Origin: Micromonospora haikouensis
Lineage (GTDB): Bacteria; Actinomycetota; Actinomycetes; Mycobacteriales; Micromonosporaceae
Assembly (NCBI RefSeq): GCF_900091595.1
Contig: NZ_FMCW01000021.1
Coordinates: 1-43,031 of the forward strand
Reading direction: 5' to 3'
Length of the DNA: 43,031 nucleotides
This document shows, in pieces, positions 16,681 through 26,977 of the stretch (its first letter is position 1; each line of letters opens with the position of its first letter). The notes below the pieces were generated by a model. That model made no database searches, was not told the origin of the DNA, and was given only the letters and a program-made list of their open reading frames with translations. The translations under genes and the position numbers were made by a program.

Positions 16681-16800
16681 GCCCAGGGGCGGTTCATCCG
16701 CCCCTTCATTCTTGCGAAACTTGTTCGGCTCTGTCCTGGCGACGGGGAAAACAGCCGGTGAACGCGCCCGTTCGGTGCCGGTCCGGTCGGCGCCCGCGTC

Positions 16801-17826
16801 CTACCCGGCGCTGGCCTCCTCGGCGGTCGTGACCAGCACCTTGCCGACTACCGAGTTCTCCACCGCCTCGTGCGCCGCGGCCGTGGCCGCCAGCGGGTGG
16901 TGGTGCAGCGGCAGCCCTGCCTCCTCGCCCACCCGCACGCCGCCCTGCGCGGCAGCCGCCGACACGTCGGCGACGGCCTGTGCCTTGGCCACCGCCGGGG
17001 CGGTGTAGACCAGCACGAACTGCCAGCGGGCGTTCGGGGCCATCAGCGGCCGGATCGGCAGCGTCACCTCGCCCCCGCCGTCGTCGGCGTAGACGCAGAC
17101 CGCCCCGCCGGCCCGCAGCAGCTGCACGTCGGCCGCCGCGTTGCGCGCCGCCGACACCTCGACGATCGTGTGTACGCCGTCCGGGGCGATCTTGCGGACC
17201 TCCTCGACGACGTCCTGCTCCCGGTAGTTCACGACGAACGACGCGCCGGCCGCCGCAGCGAGGTTGGCCTTCTCCGGGCTGCTGACCGTGGCGACGACGG
17301 TGGCATCGGCCCAGCGGGCGAGCTGTATCGCCGCGTTGCCGACCGCCCCCGCCCCGCCCTGCACCAGCACGGTGTGGTCGGCCAGCGCCCCGGCGTGCAG
17401 CTTGCCCGGCATCATCTCCCCGGCGGTCAGGCAGCGGTGCGCGGTGAGGAACGGGATGCCCAGGGCCGCCCCCACGTCGAAGGAGGCGTCGCCGAGGGGC
17501 ACCGCCTGCCGGACCGGCACCACCGTGTACTCGGCGGCGGTGCCCCACGGGCGCTGCCAGGCGGCCTCCCAGAGCCACACCCGCTCGCCGATCAGGTTCC
17601 GGTCGACCCCCGCCCCGACCGCCTCGACCACCCCGGCGCCGTCCTGGCCGGGCGTCTGCCAGCCCGCCTGCGGCGGCGACGCCCGGCGGGCCTTCCAGTC
17701 GGTCGGGTTCACCCCGGAGACGGCCACCCGGACGAGCACCTCGCCGGGCCCCGGTTCCGGCACCGGCCGGTCCACCAGGCGCAGCACCGAGGTGTCGCCG
17801 TTGCTCTCGTACACGATCGCCCGCAT
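16801..17826 (-). CDS. NADPH:quinone reductase-like MDR oxidoreductase
   Basis: A 341-residue medium-chain dehydrogenase without structural zinc cysteines. The N-terminal GroES-like domain has VAVSGVNPTDWKARR and GQDGAGVVEAVGAGV. The Rossmann fold has VLVQGGAGAVGNAAIQLARWADATVVATV (about residues 152-180). Zeta-crystallin-type quinone reductases share these features and use NADPH to reduce quinones or enals. Start ATG 17826 follows GAGGAGCGACGGCG, a good ribosome binding site. The gene converges on the acyl-CoA ligase. Confidence 0.87.
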   Translation of the reverse strand: MRAIVYESNGDTSVLRLVDRPVPEPGPGEVLVRVAVSGVNPTDWKARRASPPQAGWQTPGQDGAGVVEAVGAGVDRNLIGERVWLWEAAWQRPWGTAAEYTVVPVRQAVPLGDASFDVGAALGIPFLTAHRCLTAGEMMPGKLHAGALADHTVLVQGGAGAVGNAAIQLARWADATVVATVSSPEKANLAAAAGASFVVNYREQDVVEEVRKIAPDGVHTIVEVSAARNAAADVQLLRAGGAVCVYADDGGGEVTLPIRPLMAPNARWQFVLVYTAPAVAKAQAVADVSAAAAQGGVRVGEEAGLPLHHHPLAATAAAHEAVENSVVGKVLVTTAEEASAG

Positions 17827-17960
17827 CGCCGTCGCTCCTCACCCTCGCCTGCGGCGGGCCCGTCGCGGACCCGTCCCCGGTCCGCTACCCGGGTGATCTC
17901 GCTTCAATCCGATCCCACCCGCCACCGGAACCGTATAACCAGGTACACGGAGGTAGGGGA

Positions 17961-18167
17961 GTGCTGATGCGGGACAAACCGGTGGTGGGCGCGCTGCCGC
18001 CCCCGACGGGCCGGACCGGGCCGGGCGCGGGCAGGGCGAGGCCGGACGCGGGCCGGACGACGCCGGACGCTGGCCGCGCCGACCCGCCGCGCGACGAACC
18101 CCCGCCGGCCCCCGGCGACCCGGCCGGGCGGCGGCTGCCGTGGACGAGCCGGAGCCGGGCGATCTGA
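17961..18167 (+). CDS. Possible small Pro/Gly/Arg-rich protein
   Basis: A reading frame of 68 codons starting at GTG 17961 (or ATG 17967) and preceded by GGAGG and a TATAAC box at about 17933-17938. The product is low complexity (GRTGPGAGRARPDAGRTTPDAGRADPP) with no domain. The signals before it look real, but the codons could be chance GC-rich DNA. It occupies the 395-bp gap between the two dehydrogenase genes. Confidence 0.28.
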   Translation: MLMRDKPVVGALPPPTGRTGPGAGRARPDAGRTTPDAGRADPPRDEPPPAPGDPAGRRLPWTSRSRAI

Positions 18168-18221
18168 GCCCTGCCCGAGCTGGCCGCGCGGTCGGCTTCA
18201 GCACCAGCCGCGCCGGACGGC

Positions 18222-19358
18222 CTACGCGGCCGGCTTCAGCACCACCTTCGAGTAGCCCGCCTCCCGCTGGTCGAAGCGCTGGTACGCCTCCGGCGCGTCG
18301 GCCAGCGGCAGCTCCTTGCTCACCACGAAGCTCGGCTTCGCCCGCCCCGCCATGATCATGTTCCGCAGGTACTCGTTGTACGACTTCACGTTGGCCTGCC
18401 CCGCCCCCATCCGCAGGCCCTTCTCGAAGAACTTGCCGACCTTGAACACCAGCTCGCCCCGGCCCGCCCGCTCGTCCGGCGCACCCGGGTCGTGCGCCAG
18501 ATACAGCCCGACCACCCCGAGCGACCCCGTCGGCCGCACGACGTCCACCAGGCTGTTCAGCACCGCCGCCGGGTGCTCCTCGCCGCCGGCCCCGGACGCC
18601 TGGTAGCCCACCGCGTCCACGCCCCGGTCGGTGCCGACCCCGTCGGTCTGCTCCCGGATCTGCTCGACCGGGTCGCCGGCGGTGAAGTCGACCGGGATCG
18701 CACCGATCGACTCGGCCAGCCGCAGCCGGTCCGGGACCTTGTCCACCAGGAACACCTCGGCCGCGCCCATCAGCAGCGCCGAGTACGCGGCCATCAGCCC
18801 CACCGGCCCGCCGCCCATCACGGTGATGTTCTCGCCGGGGCGCAGCCCGGTCATCGCCACCCCGTGGTATCCGGTCGGGAAGATGTCGGCCAGCATCGCG
18901 AAGTCGTTCTCGTGCTCCGTGCCGGGCGGCAGCCGCAGGCAGTTGAAGTCGGCGAACGGCACCCGCAGGTACTCGGCCTGCCCGCCCCGGTACGGCCCCA
19001 TCGCGACGTAGCCGTACGCGCCCCCGGCGAAGCCCGGGTTCACCGTGAGGCAGAACCCCGTCTTCCCCTCCCGGCAGTTGCGGCAGAACCCGCACGCCAC
19101 GTTGAACGGCATCGACACCCGGTCGCCCTTGCGGATGTGCACGACCCCGGGCCCGACCTCCTCGACCACGCCCATGTTCTCGTGGCCGAACACGATGCCC
19201 GGCTCGGCCAGCGTGCGGCCCTCGTACATGTGCAGGTCCGAACCGCAGATCGCGGTCGTGGTGATCCTGACGATCACGTCGTTCGGCGCCTCGATCCGCG
19301 GATCGGGGACCTCGTTGACCGCCACCTCGTGCGGCCCCTGGTACACCACTGCTCTCAT
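18222..19358 (-). CDS. fdhA: Zinc-dependent formaldehyde/alcohol dehydrogenase
   Basis: A 378-residue zinc MDR enzyme of the glutathione-independent formaldehyde dehydrogenase type. Catalytic zinc ligands fall in AICGSDLHMYEG (Cys 38) and FGHENMG. The structural zinc lobe is CGFCRNCREGKTGFC with four Cys. The NAD site is ITVMGGGPVGLMAAYSALLMGA. The extended loops YGYVAMGPYRGGQAEYLRVPFADFN match this subgroup. It oxidises formaldehyde or a related aldehyde with NAD. Start ATG 19358 follows a leaderless -10 box. Confidence 0.88.
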   Translation of the reverse strand: MRAVVYQGPHEVAVNEVPDPRIEAPNDVIVRITTTAICGSDLHMYEGRTLAEPGIVFGHENMGVVEEVGPGVVHIRKGDRVSMPFNVACGFCRNCREGKTGFCLTVNPGFAGGAYGYVAMGPYRGGQAEYLRVPFADFNCLRLPPGTEHENDFAMLADIFPTGYHGVAMTGLRPGENITVMGGGPVGLMAAYSALLMGAAEVFLVDKVPDRLRLAESIGAIPVDFTAGDPVEQIREQTDGVGTDRGVDAVGYQASGAGGEEHPAAVLNSLVDVVRPTGSLGVVGLYLAHDPGAPDERAGRGELVFKVGKFFEKGLRMGAGQANVKSYNEYLRNMIMAGRAKPSFVVSKELPLADAPEAYQRFDQREAGYSKVVLKPAA

Positions 19359-19365
19359 GCCACCG

Positions 19366-19371
19366 ACGGTA
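19366..19371 (-). promoter_or_regulatory. -10 box TACCGT of leaderless promoter
   Basis: On the minus strand TACCGT is followed by 7 nt (CGGTGGC) and the ATG at 19358. No Shine-Dalgarno sequence is seen. Confidence 0.5.
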
Positions 19372-19446
19372 GGCGGGCAAGCCGGGTGAAGGCCGCGATT
19401 CAGGCAGACCGGCCGCCCGGCCCGCCTGGCCGGGCTGCCCGCCCGG

Positions 19447-20109
19447 TCAGCCGAGGCCGGCGACGACCTCCGGGGTCAGGTCACCCACCGCCGGCAGCAC
19501 CACGGCCGCGAGCGCCTCGGCGTCCGGATCCAACGGGTACGCCCCGTGCGGCACCGCCACCACCCGCATCCCCGCCGCGGCGGCCGAACGCACCCCGTTC
19601 GAGGAGTCCTCCACCGCCACGCAGCGCGCCGGATCGACGCCGAGCCGCCGGGCCACCTCCAGGTAGACGTCCGGGGCCGGCTTGCCCCGCTCGGTCTCCT
19701 CCGTCGACAGCGTCGCGCCGAACGCCTCCGTGAGCCCCGTCGCCGCCAGCGCCGCCGCGATCAGCCGCGTCGGCGAGGAACTGGCCAGCCCCAACGGCCA
19801 CCGCGCCGCCAGCCGGCGCACCACCTCGTCGGCCCCGTCGATCACCGGTACGCGCTCGGCGTACCGCCGGGCCATCTCGTCGACCACCTCGACGGCGACC
19901 TGCTCGGCCGTCCGGTCGACGCCCAACTCGCCGCTGAGGTAGCGGGCCCACTCGCCCGTGCTCATCCCCATCAGCCGCCGCTGGGTGTCGGGCTGCCAGG
20001 TGCCGCCGTGCGTCGCCACGTACGCCCGGCGCACCTCCTCCCAGACCGGCTCGGAGTCCACGATCACGCCGTCCAGGTCGAAGACCACCGCATCCGCCAC
20101 GGGCACCAT
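19447..20109 (-). CDS. HAD-superfamily phosphatase (beta-phosphoglucomutase-like)
   Basis: A 220-residue HAD hydrolase. Motif I is VVFDLDGVIVDSEPVWEE with the nucleophile Asp, motif II is LGLASSSPTRL, motif III is GKPAPDVYLEVARRL, and motif IV is CVAVEDSSNGVRSAAAAGM. The alpha-helical cap between motifs I and II is of the beta-phosphoglucomutase/phosphatase type. The substrate is unknown. The ATG at 20109 is chosen; longer frames only add Gly/Arg-rich residues. It precedes fdhA in the same direction with an 88-nt gap. Confidence 0.87.
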   Translation of the reverse strand: MVPVADAVVFDLDGVIVDSEPVWEEVRRAYVATHGGTWQPDTQRRLMGMSTGEWARYLSGELGVDRTAEQVAVEVVDEMARRYAERVPVIDGADEVVRRLAARWPLGLASSSPTRLIAAALAATGLTEAFGATLSTEETERGKPAPDVYLEVARRLGVDPARCVAVEDSSNGVRSAAAAGMRVVAVPHGAYPLDPDAEALAAVVLPAVGDLTPEVVAGLG

Positions 20110-20239
20110 CCTGCCCGAGCCCTCGCCCGCCCGCTCTCCGGGGCGGCCCGCTACCGGCCTCGCCGGCGGCCGGTAGCCCGGCACCGGTCGCTCGTGGGCG
20201 GGCCCGGCGGCCCGGCGGCGTGTGCCGCCACCCGGGGTG

Positions 20240-21100
20240 TCAGGCCGGCAGCGGCGGCAGGCGGATCGGGTTCTCCGGCGGGATCACCGTGTGCCCGGCC
20301 CGGGCCAGCGGCTCCAGCAGCTCCCGCAGCCGGTCGGTGCGCTCCGCGCCGAGCGCCTGCCACGGATGCAGGGCGGCCACGTCGGTGGCGTCCTCCACCG
20401 CCCGGAACTCCGCCCGGCCGTGCTCGGTCGGCTTCCCGTCCCCGGCCAGCCAGCCCCGCTCGGCGAGCCGCGCGGCCGCCGCCTCCCACTCCTGCGGCGA
20501 CCAGCCCCGGCCCAGCAGGTTCAGCTCCGGCATGCCCTCGGCGACCCGCCAGGCGAGCGTCTCCACCGGGTCCAGGCCGGCGGCGACCAGCGCCGCGATG
20601 TGCCCGTCGCCCCGGTGCTCCCGCAGCGTCGTCGCGGCCTGCCACAGCCGGGCCAGCGGGTATTCGGCGGCCGGCAGGGCGGCGTTGGCCGCACCCAGCA
20701 CCCGGCCCTCCGGCCGCGCCGCCCCGGCCGCCTCCTCCAGCAGCTCGGCGGCCTCCGCGAGGTGCCGCTCCGGCAGCTCGTACGCCAGCTCCGCCAGCGC
20801 CTGCACGGCACCGGTGAGCCGGGCCCGCAGCGCCTCGGCCGGCGTCACCAACTGCCACACCGCCGGCACGGCCCGCGCCACCACGGGCGGGGCGAAGCTG
20901 AAGAACGCGGCCACCACCGGGGCGGCCTCCACGGCGCCCAGCGGGGCGGCCCGGCCGGCGAAGTAGCCCCGCCAGAAGCCGCGCAGCCCGACCGCCTCGA
21001 ACGCCGCCCGCGCCCGGGGATGGAAGTAGGTCACCGTGTGCACCGGCTCGAAGTGGGTCCACATCAACCGGGCGATCCCCGGATCGTCCAGCGCCGCCAC
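20240..21100 (-). CDS. SCO6745-family protein (winged-helix-like)
   Basis: A protein of about 286 residues, almost entirely alpha-helical and Ala-rich. It starts with ARLMWTHFEPVHTVTYFHPRARAAFEAVGLRGFWRGYFAGRAAPLG, the hallmark of actinobacterial SCO6745-type proteins. The C-terminal part (GWSPQEWEAAAARLAERGWLAGDGKPTEHGRAEFRAVEDATD) has a helix-turn-helix look. No biochemical role is established. GGAGG lies 5 nt before GTG 21100; the GTG at 21106 is an alternative without good spacing. Confidence 0.78.
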   Translation of the reverse strand: MAALDDPGIARLMWTHFEPVHTVTYFHPRARAAFEAVGLRGFWRGYFAGRAAPLGAVEAAPVVAAFFSFAPPVVARAVPAVWQLVTPAEALRARLTGAVQALAELAYELPERHLAEAAELLEEAAGAARPEGRVLGAANAALPAAEYPLARLWQAATTLREHRGDGHIAALVAAGLDPVETLAWRVAEGMPELNLLGRGWSPQEWEAAAARLAERGWLAGDGKPTEHGRAEFRAVEDATDVAALHPWQALGAERTDRLRELLEPLARAGHTVIPPENPIRLPPLPA

Positions 21101-21118
21101 GTGCACCTCCGCGTCGAT

Positions 21119-21159
21119 GGGGTCACCGTGCGGCGGGCGGGACCGCCCACGGTGACCCC
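21119..21159 (-). terminator. Hairpin terminator after FKBP gene
   Basis: A 12-bp stem GGGGTCACCGTG/CACGGTGACCCC (21119-21130 with 21148-21159) with an inner GGCGG/CCGCC pairing. It lies downstream of the minus-strand FKBP gene and before the SCO6745-family start. Confidence 0.55.
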
Positions 21160-21221
21160 GAACCTACTGGTCGTAGGCGACGGGAAGAAAGACTGTTGTG
21201 AACTACCGCACCAGGTGCGGG

Positions 21222-21887
21222 CTACTGCGCGGCGAGCACGTCGACGACGAACCGCAGCGGTCCGGCCGGCCGGCCGCCCGAGGAGTCGTTGCCGTACGCC
21301 AGGTCGGCCGGGATGTCGAGCTGCACCCGGCTGCCCACCTTGACCCCGACGAGGCCCTGGTCCCAGCCCTTGATGACCTGGCCGACGCCGATCGGGAAGG
21401 TGGCCGGCTGACCGCTGTTCCAGGACGCGTCGAACTCCTTGCCGTCGGCGTAGAACACGCCCACGTAGTTGGTGGTGATCTGCTGCCCGGCCTTCACCGC
21501 CGCGCCCTTGCCCTCGATCAGCGTCTTGACGGTGAGCTTCTTCAGCTCGCCCTTGCCCGCCTCGACCTTCGGCTTGGTGGCCAGCGCCGGGTCCGACCCC
21601 TCGGGCAGCTGCGGGGCGGGCGGCGCGGTGGGCGGCTGCTCCTCGGCCGGCGCGGTCGCCGACGGGGCGGAGGCGACCTCCTCCGGCGCGTCGTCCTTAC
21701 CCTGGTTGACCACCACGAACACGGTGATCAGCACGCCGACGACGGCGACACCGGCGAGCGCGCCGACGATCGACTGGAGGCGGCGCTTCTTCTCGGCGGC
21801 CTTCTTCGCCGCCAGCTGGGCGGCCAGTCGCCGCTCCGCCTTGCCCGGGCCCTGGCCCGCCGACCGGTTCTGCACACGCTCGCTCAC
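21222..21887 (-). CDS. Membrane-anchored FKBP-type peptidyl-prolyl isomerase
   Basis: A 221-residue protein. A basic Ala/Lys-rich cytoplasmic N-terminus is followed by one membrane span (about residues 39-61), a Pro/Ala-rich linker (about 65-100), and a C-terminal FKBP domain: QITTNYVGVFYADGKEFDASWN, FPIGVGQVIKGWDQGLVGVKVGSRVQLDIPADLAYG, PLRFVVDVLAAQ. Such proteins help proline isomerisation outside the membrane. Start GTG 21887 has GGGAG upstream. The linker could reach into the cell wall. Confidence 0.88.
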   Translation of the reverse strand: MSERVQNRSAGQGPGKAERRLAAQLAAKKAAEKKRRLQSIVGALAGVAVVGVLITVFVVVNQGKDDAPEEVASAPSATAPAEEQPPTAPPAPQLPEGSDPALATKPKVEAGKGELKKLTVKTLIEGKGAAVKAGQQITTNYVGVFYADGKEFDASWNSGQPATFPIGVGQVIKGWDQGLVGVKVGSRVQLDIPADLAYGNDSSGGRPAGPLRFVVDVLAAQ

Positions 21888-22038
21888 GTCGACTCCCTGA
21901 TCAAGAGGTGGGGGGCCCGGCGGCCGCTGCCGAGGCCAGCGCACACGGTACCCGCCCTGCTGCCCACGGTGCTGCCTCGGCCGCCACCCCCACCGGTCCG
22001 AGCGGCTGCGGTTGCCGGCGCGCGGGGGTCGACGGGGG

Positions 22039-22044
22039 TAACTT
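22039..22044 (+). promoter_or_regulatory. -10 box TAACTT of leaderless promoter
   Basis: TAACTT ends exactly 7 nt before the ATG at 22052. No ribosome binding site lies in between. Confidence 0.55.
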
Positions 22045-22051
22045 GTCGACC

Positions 22052-22444
22052 ATGGCGATCCTCACCGAAGAAGACCTGGCCCTGCTGGCCGAACCGCAGC
22101 TCGCCCACGTGGCCACCATCGAGCCCGACGGCAGCCCGCACGTCACGCCGGTCTGGGTGGACACGGACGGCGAGCACATCGTGTTCAACACCGCCAAGGG
22201 GCGGCAGAAGTACAACAACATCCAGCGGACCCCGATCGTGGCCGTCTCGGCGGTGGACAAGGCCAACGACTTCCGCACCCTGTGGGTCAAGGGCACCGCC
22301 GAGTTCGTCGAGGAGGGGGCCGACGCGCACATCGACAAGATGGCGCAGAAATACCTCGGCCAGGAGACCTACCCGTTCGGGCAGCCCGGCGAGGTGCGGG
22401 TGATCGTCCGGATCACCCCCACCCAGAAGCTCGGCCGCGGCTGA
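22052..22444 (+). CDS. PPOX-class F420-dependent oxidoreductase
   Basis: A 130-residue split-barrel protein: LLAEPQLAHVATIEPDGSPHVTPVWVDTDGEHIVFNTAKGRQKYNNIQRTPIVAVSAVDKANDFRTLWVKGTAEFVEEGAD. The pattern HVTPVWV ... NTAKGRQKYNNI is that of F420-binding PPOX proteins of actinobacteria (Rv1155/FDOR-B type) that reduce or bind F420 with an unknown substrate. Expression is probably leaderless. It converges on the UvrA-like gene through a palindromic repeat. Confidence 0.85.
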   Translation: MAILTEEDLALLAEPQLAHVATIEPDGSPHVTPVWVDTDGEHIVFNTAKGRQKYNNIQRTPIVAVSAVDKANDFRTLWVKGTAEFVEEGADAHIDKMAQKYLGQETYPFGQPGEVRVIVRITPTQKLGRG

Positions 22445-22455
22445 CCCCCACTTGC

Positions 22456-22532
22456 AAGGAAGGGCCCCCTATTAACACCTGCGGTGAGAAGGGGACCCCT
22501 CTCTACCGGATGCGTTAACAAGGGGCCCCTCC

Positions 22533-22536
<4 letters not shown>
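22456..22536. repeat. Stop-codon palindromic repeat, copy B (full palindrome)
   Basis: The most complete copy. The left arm AAGGAAGGGCCCCCTATTAAC pairs imperfectly with the right arm GTTAACAAGGGGCCCCTCCTTAC; inner CGGTGAGAAGGGG pairs with CCCCTCTCTACCG. The right end contains the TAA stop of the minus-strand UvrA-like gene (22533-22535). It lies between convergent genes and is a probable bidirectional terminator. Confidence 0.72.
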
Positions 22537-24917
<2,381 letters not shown>

Positions 24918-24919
24918 GC

Positions 24920-25330
24920 TCAGCGCAGTTCCTGGATCCGGACGAGGTTGCCGGCGGGGTCGCGGAAGGCGCAGTCGCGCATCCCGTACGGCTGCTCGGT
25001 CGGCTCCTGGACGACCTCGGCGTCGCTGGCCTGGATCTTCTCGAAGGTGCCGTCCAGGTCGGGCGTGGCCAGCAGGATCCAGCCGTACGTCCCCTTCGCC
25101 ATCATCTCGGCGATGGTGCGCCGCTCGTCGTCGGTGATGCCGGGGTCGACGGCCGGCGGGGCCAGGAGGATGCTGGTGCCGGGCTGGCCGGCGGGGCCGA
25201 CGGTGATCCAGCGCATGGTGCCCGTGTCGACGTCGTTGCGGACCTCGAAGCCGAGCACGTCGCGGTAGAAGGCGAGGGACTCCTCCGGGTCGGTGTGCGG
25301 CAGGAAGCTCGTGTGAATGGTGATGTCCAT
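24920..25330 (-). CDS. VOC-family glyoxalase/dioxygenase-fold protein
   Basis: A 136-residue single VOC-fold protein: TIHTSFLPHTDPEESLAFYRDVLGFEVRND, MRWITVGPAGQPGTSILLAPP, GWILLATPDLDGTFEKIQA, MRDCAFRDPAGNLVRIQEL. Metal-ligand positions include the early His and the final Glu. Members are glyoxalases, dioxygenases or antibiotic-binding proteins; which applies is not clear. ATG 25330 is preferred over GTG 25339 because a -10 box lies 7 nt upstream of it. It is co-transcribed with the UvrA-like gene, which hints at a detoxification or resistance pair. Confidence 0.82.
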   Translation of the reverse strand: MDITIHTSFLPHTDPEESLAFYRDVLGFEVRNDVDTGTMRWITVGPAGQPGTSILLAPPAVDPGITDDERRTIAEMMAKGTYGWILLATPDLDGTFEKIQASDAEVVQEPTEQPYGMRDCAFRDPAGNLVRIQELR

Positions 25331-25337
25331 GCCGATC

Positions 25338-25343
25338 ACGCTA
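25338..25343 (-). promoter_or_regulatory. -10 box TAGCGT of leaderless promoter
   Basis: Minus-strand TAGCGT, then 7 nt, then the ATG at 25330 of the VOC/UvrA-like operon. Confidence 0.5.
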
Positions 25344-25380
25344 GTTGCGGCCGACTGACCTGTGCTTCTTGATTCCTGAT

Positions 25381-25440
25381 CGGTCCGGCCGTCGGTTCGT
25401 GTCGCCGGTCCGGCCGTCGGTTCGTGTCGCCGGTCCGGCC
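25381..25440. repeat. 25-bp tandem repeat, 2.4 copies
   Basis: Two identical 25-bp units (25381-25405 and 25406-25430), beginning CGGTCCGGCCGTCGGTTCGT, and a 10-bp partial third. It lies between the reductase stop (25455) and the VOC promoter. Confidence 0.75.
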
Positions 25441-25454
25441 TGCCCGGCGGCCGT

Positions 25455-25919
25455 CTAGGCGGGCACCGGGGTCAGGACGACGATCGCGGTGTCCCGGCCC
25501 CGGTGGGCGGCGAGGCCGTCCAGGTCGCCGTAGCCCCGGTAGTCGTGCAGCGCCGACCACAGCCGGTCGCGCTCGGCTCGGGTGGCCCGGTGGGCGGTCA
25601 CCTCGCGAGACTCGCCGCCGAGGTCGACGGTCGCCCGGGGGTGGGCCTGGAGGTTGAGCCACCAGGCGGGGTCGGCCGCGGCCCAGCCGTTCATGGCGAG
25701 GGTGACGAACCGGTCGCCGTCGCGGATGTAGCCGACGATGACGGCACGTGGCCGGCCCGATCGGCGGCCGGTCGTGTGCAGCCGCAGCATGCCGAACCGG
25801 CCGCCCGGCGTCGGGGCGCTCAGGCCGACCCGGTCGGCGGTGACGCGGAGGAGAGCCTTGTGGCCCAGCCAGGCGCTGCGGACGAACCATCTCGGCGGGG
25901 GTTTGGGGGAGGTGCCCAT
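25455..25919 (-). CDS. Deazaflavin (F420)-dependent nitroreductase-family protein
   Basis: A 154-residue protein of the Ddn/FDOR-A split-barrel type. It shows RFGMLRLHTTGRRSGRPRAVIVGYIRDGDRFVTLAMNGWAAADPAWWLNLQAHPRATVDLGGESREVTAHRATRAERDRLW. The TTGRRSG phosphate-binding turn and PAWWLNLQAHP are typical of F420H2-dependent quinone/nitro reductases. It probably works in redox defence. It is divergent from a TetR-type gene and shares its operator region, so it is the likely target of that repressor. Confidence 0.85.
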   Translation of the reverse strand: MGTSPKPPPRWFVRSAWLGHKALLRVTADRVGLSAPTPGGRFGMLRLHTTGRRSGRPRAVIVGYIRDGDRFVTLAMNGWAAADPAWWLNLQAHPRATVDLGGESREVTAHRATRAERDRLWSALHDYRGYGDLDGLAAHRGRDTAIVVLTPVPA

Positions 25920-25932
25920 GGGTGCCTCGTTT

Positions 25933-25976
25933 CTACGGTGTAGGTCTACACCGTAGAGTACGTCCTACGCCGTAGG
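25933..25976. promoter_or_regulatory. TetR-type operator, two palindromes
   Basis: Arms CTACGGTGTAG and CTACACCGTAG are perfect reverse complements around a 2-nt centre (25933-25956). A second shorter palindrome, CCTACGCCGTAGG, is at 25964-25976. Both share CTACG/CGTAG half-sites and lie between the divergent reductase and TetR genes. Confidence 0.75.
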
Positions 25977-25984
25977 GCGGCAAG

Positions 25985-25990
25985 TAGGAT
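25985..25990 (+). promoter_or_regulatory. -10 box TAGGAT of TetR gene
   Basis: TAGGAT ends 6 nt before the GTG at 25997. The second operator palindrome ends 8 nt upstream, so a bound repressor would block this promoter. Confidence 0.5.
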
Positions 25991-25996
25991 CCGAAG

Positions 25997-26830
25997 GTGC
26001 CCCGACACGCCGACGACCGCTCCGCGACCCGCGCCCCCGCCCGCCTCAGCCGGGAGACGATCGTCGCCGCCGCGATCGGCCTCGCCGACCGGGACGGCCT
26101 CGCCGGGCTGAGCATGCGGCGGCTCGCCCAGCACCTCGGCGTGGACGCGATGTCGATCTACTACCACCTGCGCGACAAGGACACCCTGCTCGCCGCGATG
26201 GTCGACGCCGTCGCCGCCGAGATCGAGGTAGACGGCGAGATCGAGGCCGCCACACTCGGCGGCGGTGGGACCGGGGCCGCCGCAGTCGGCGGCGGTGGGA
26301 CCGGGGTCGCCGCAGTCGGCGGCGGTGGGGCCAGGGCCGGCGGCGAGGCGGCGGCCGGCAGCGGCCCGGCAGGCGCAGGCGCCCCCGGGCCGTGGACCGA
26401 CCAACTGCGGGCGCTGATCATGCGGGCCCGCCGGACGATGCTGCGCCACCCCTGGGCGGCCCGGGTGCTGGAGGCCCGCGACACGCCCACCCCGGCCGTG
26501 CTGCGGCACATCGAGCGGGTGCTCGCCGTGCTGCGGGGCGGCGGCTGCTCGGTGAGCCTGAGCCACCACGCCCTGCACCTGCTGGGCAGCCGGATCCTCG
26601 GCTTCAGCCAGGACCTGTTCGACGACTCGCCGAACACCCCCGCGACCGAGGCGGAGACCGCCGCGCAGGCAGCCGCCTGGGCCGAGAGCATGCCGCACAT
26701 CGCGGAACTCGCCGTCGCGGTCTCGCACAGCGGCGCCCTCGGCGGCTGCGACGACGAGGACGAGTTTGCCTTCGCCCTCGACCTGCTGATCGAGGGGCTC
26801 GACCGTCGGCGGCTCGCCGAACAGGGCTGA
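25997..26830 (+). CDS. TetR-family transcriptional regulator
   Basis: A 277-residue repressor. The N-terminal helix-turn-helix is SRETIVAAAIGLADRDGLAGLSMRRLAQHLGVDAMSIYYHLRDKDTLLAAMVDAV (about residues 18-72), followed by a TetR_C-type ligand domain from about residue 125. Between them, residues about 87-113 form a Gly-rich linker of three 10-residue repeats (VGGGGTGVAA), encoded by a 30-bp tandem repeat; this is unusual for the family. The start GTG 25997 is set by the -10 box. It probably represses itself and the divergent reductase. Confidence 0.87.
   Translation: MPRHADDRSATRAPARLSRETIVAAAIGLADRDGLAGLSMRRLAQHLGVDAMSIYYHLRDKDTLLAAMVDAVAAEIEVDGEIEAATLGGGGTGAAAVGGGGTGVAAVGGGGARAGGEAAAGSGPAGAGAPGPWTDQLRALIMRARRTMLRHPWAARVLEARDTPTPAVLRHIERVLAVLRGGGCSVSLSHHALHLLGSRILGFSQDLFDDSPNTPATEAETAAQAAAWAESMPHIAELAVAVSHSGALGGCDDEDEFAFALDLLIEGLDRRRLAEQG
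26255..26338. repeat. 30-bp coding minisatellite in TetR gene
   Basis: Three copies of a 30-bp unit containing GGCGGCGGTGGGACCGGGG encode the Gly-rich linker. The unit length keeps the frame, so copy number can vary without breaking the protein. Confidence 0.7.
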
Positions 26831-26977
26831 CCTCCCCTTGCGGGGCCCCGCCCGAGGTGCGCGCGATCAGTGGCCGGTTGTGGTGGAACCGCACCGGCGT
26901 GTCGTGTAGTGGAGGCAGCCATTCATCCCAGCCCGGTCACTCCGGGACGCCTCGATTCCCGGTGACACCGACCCCGG

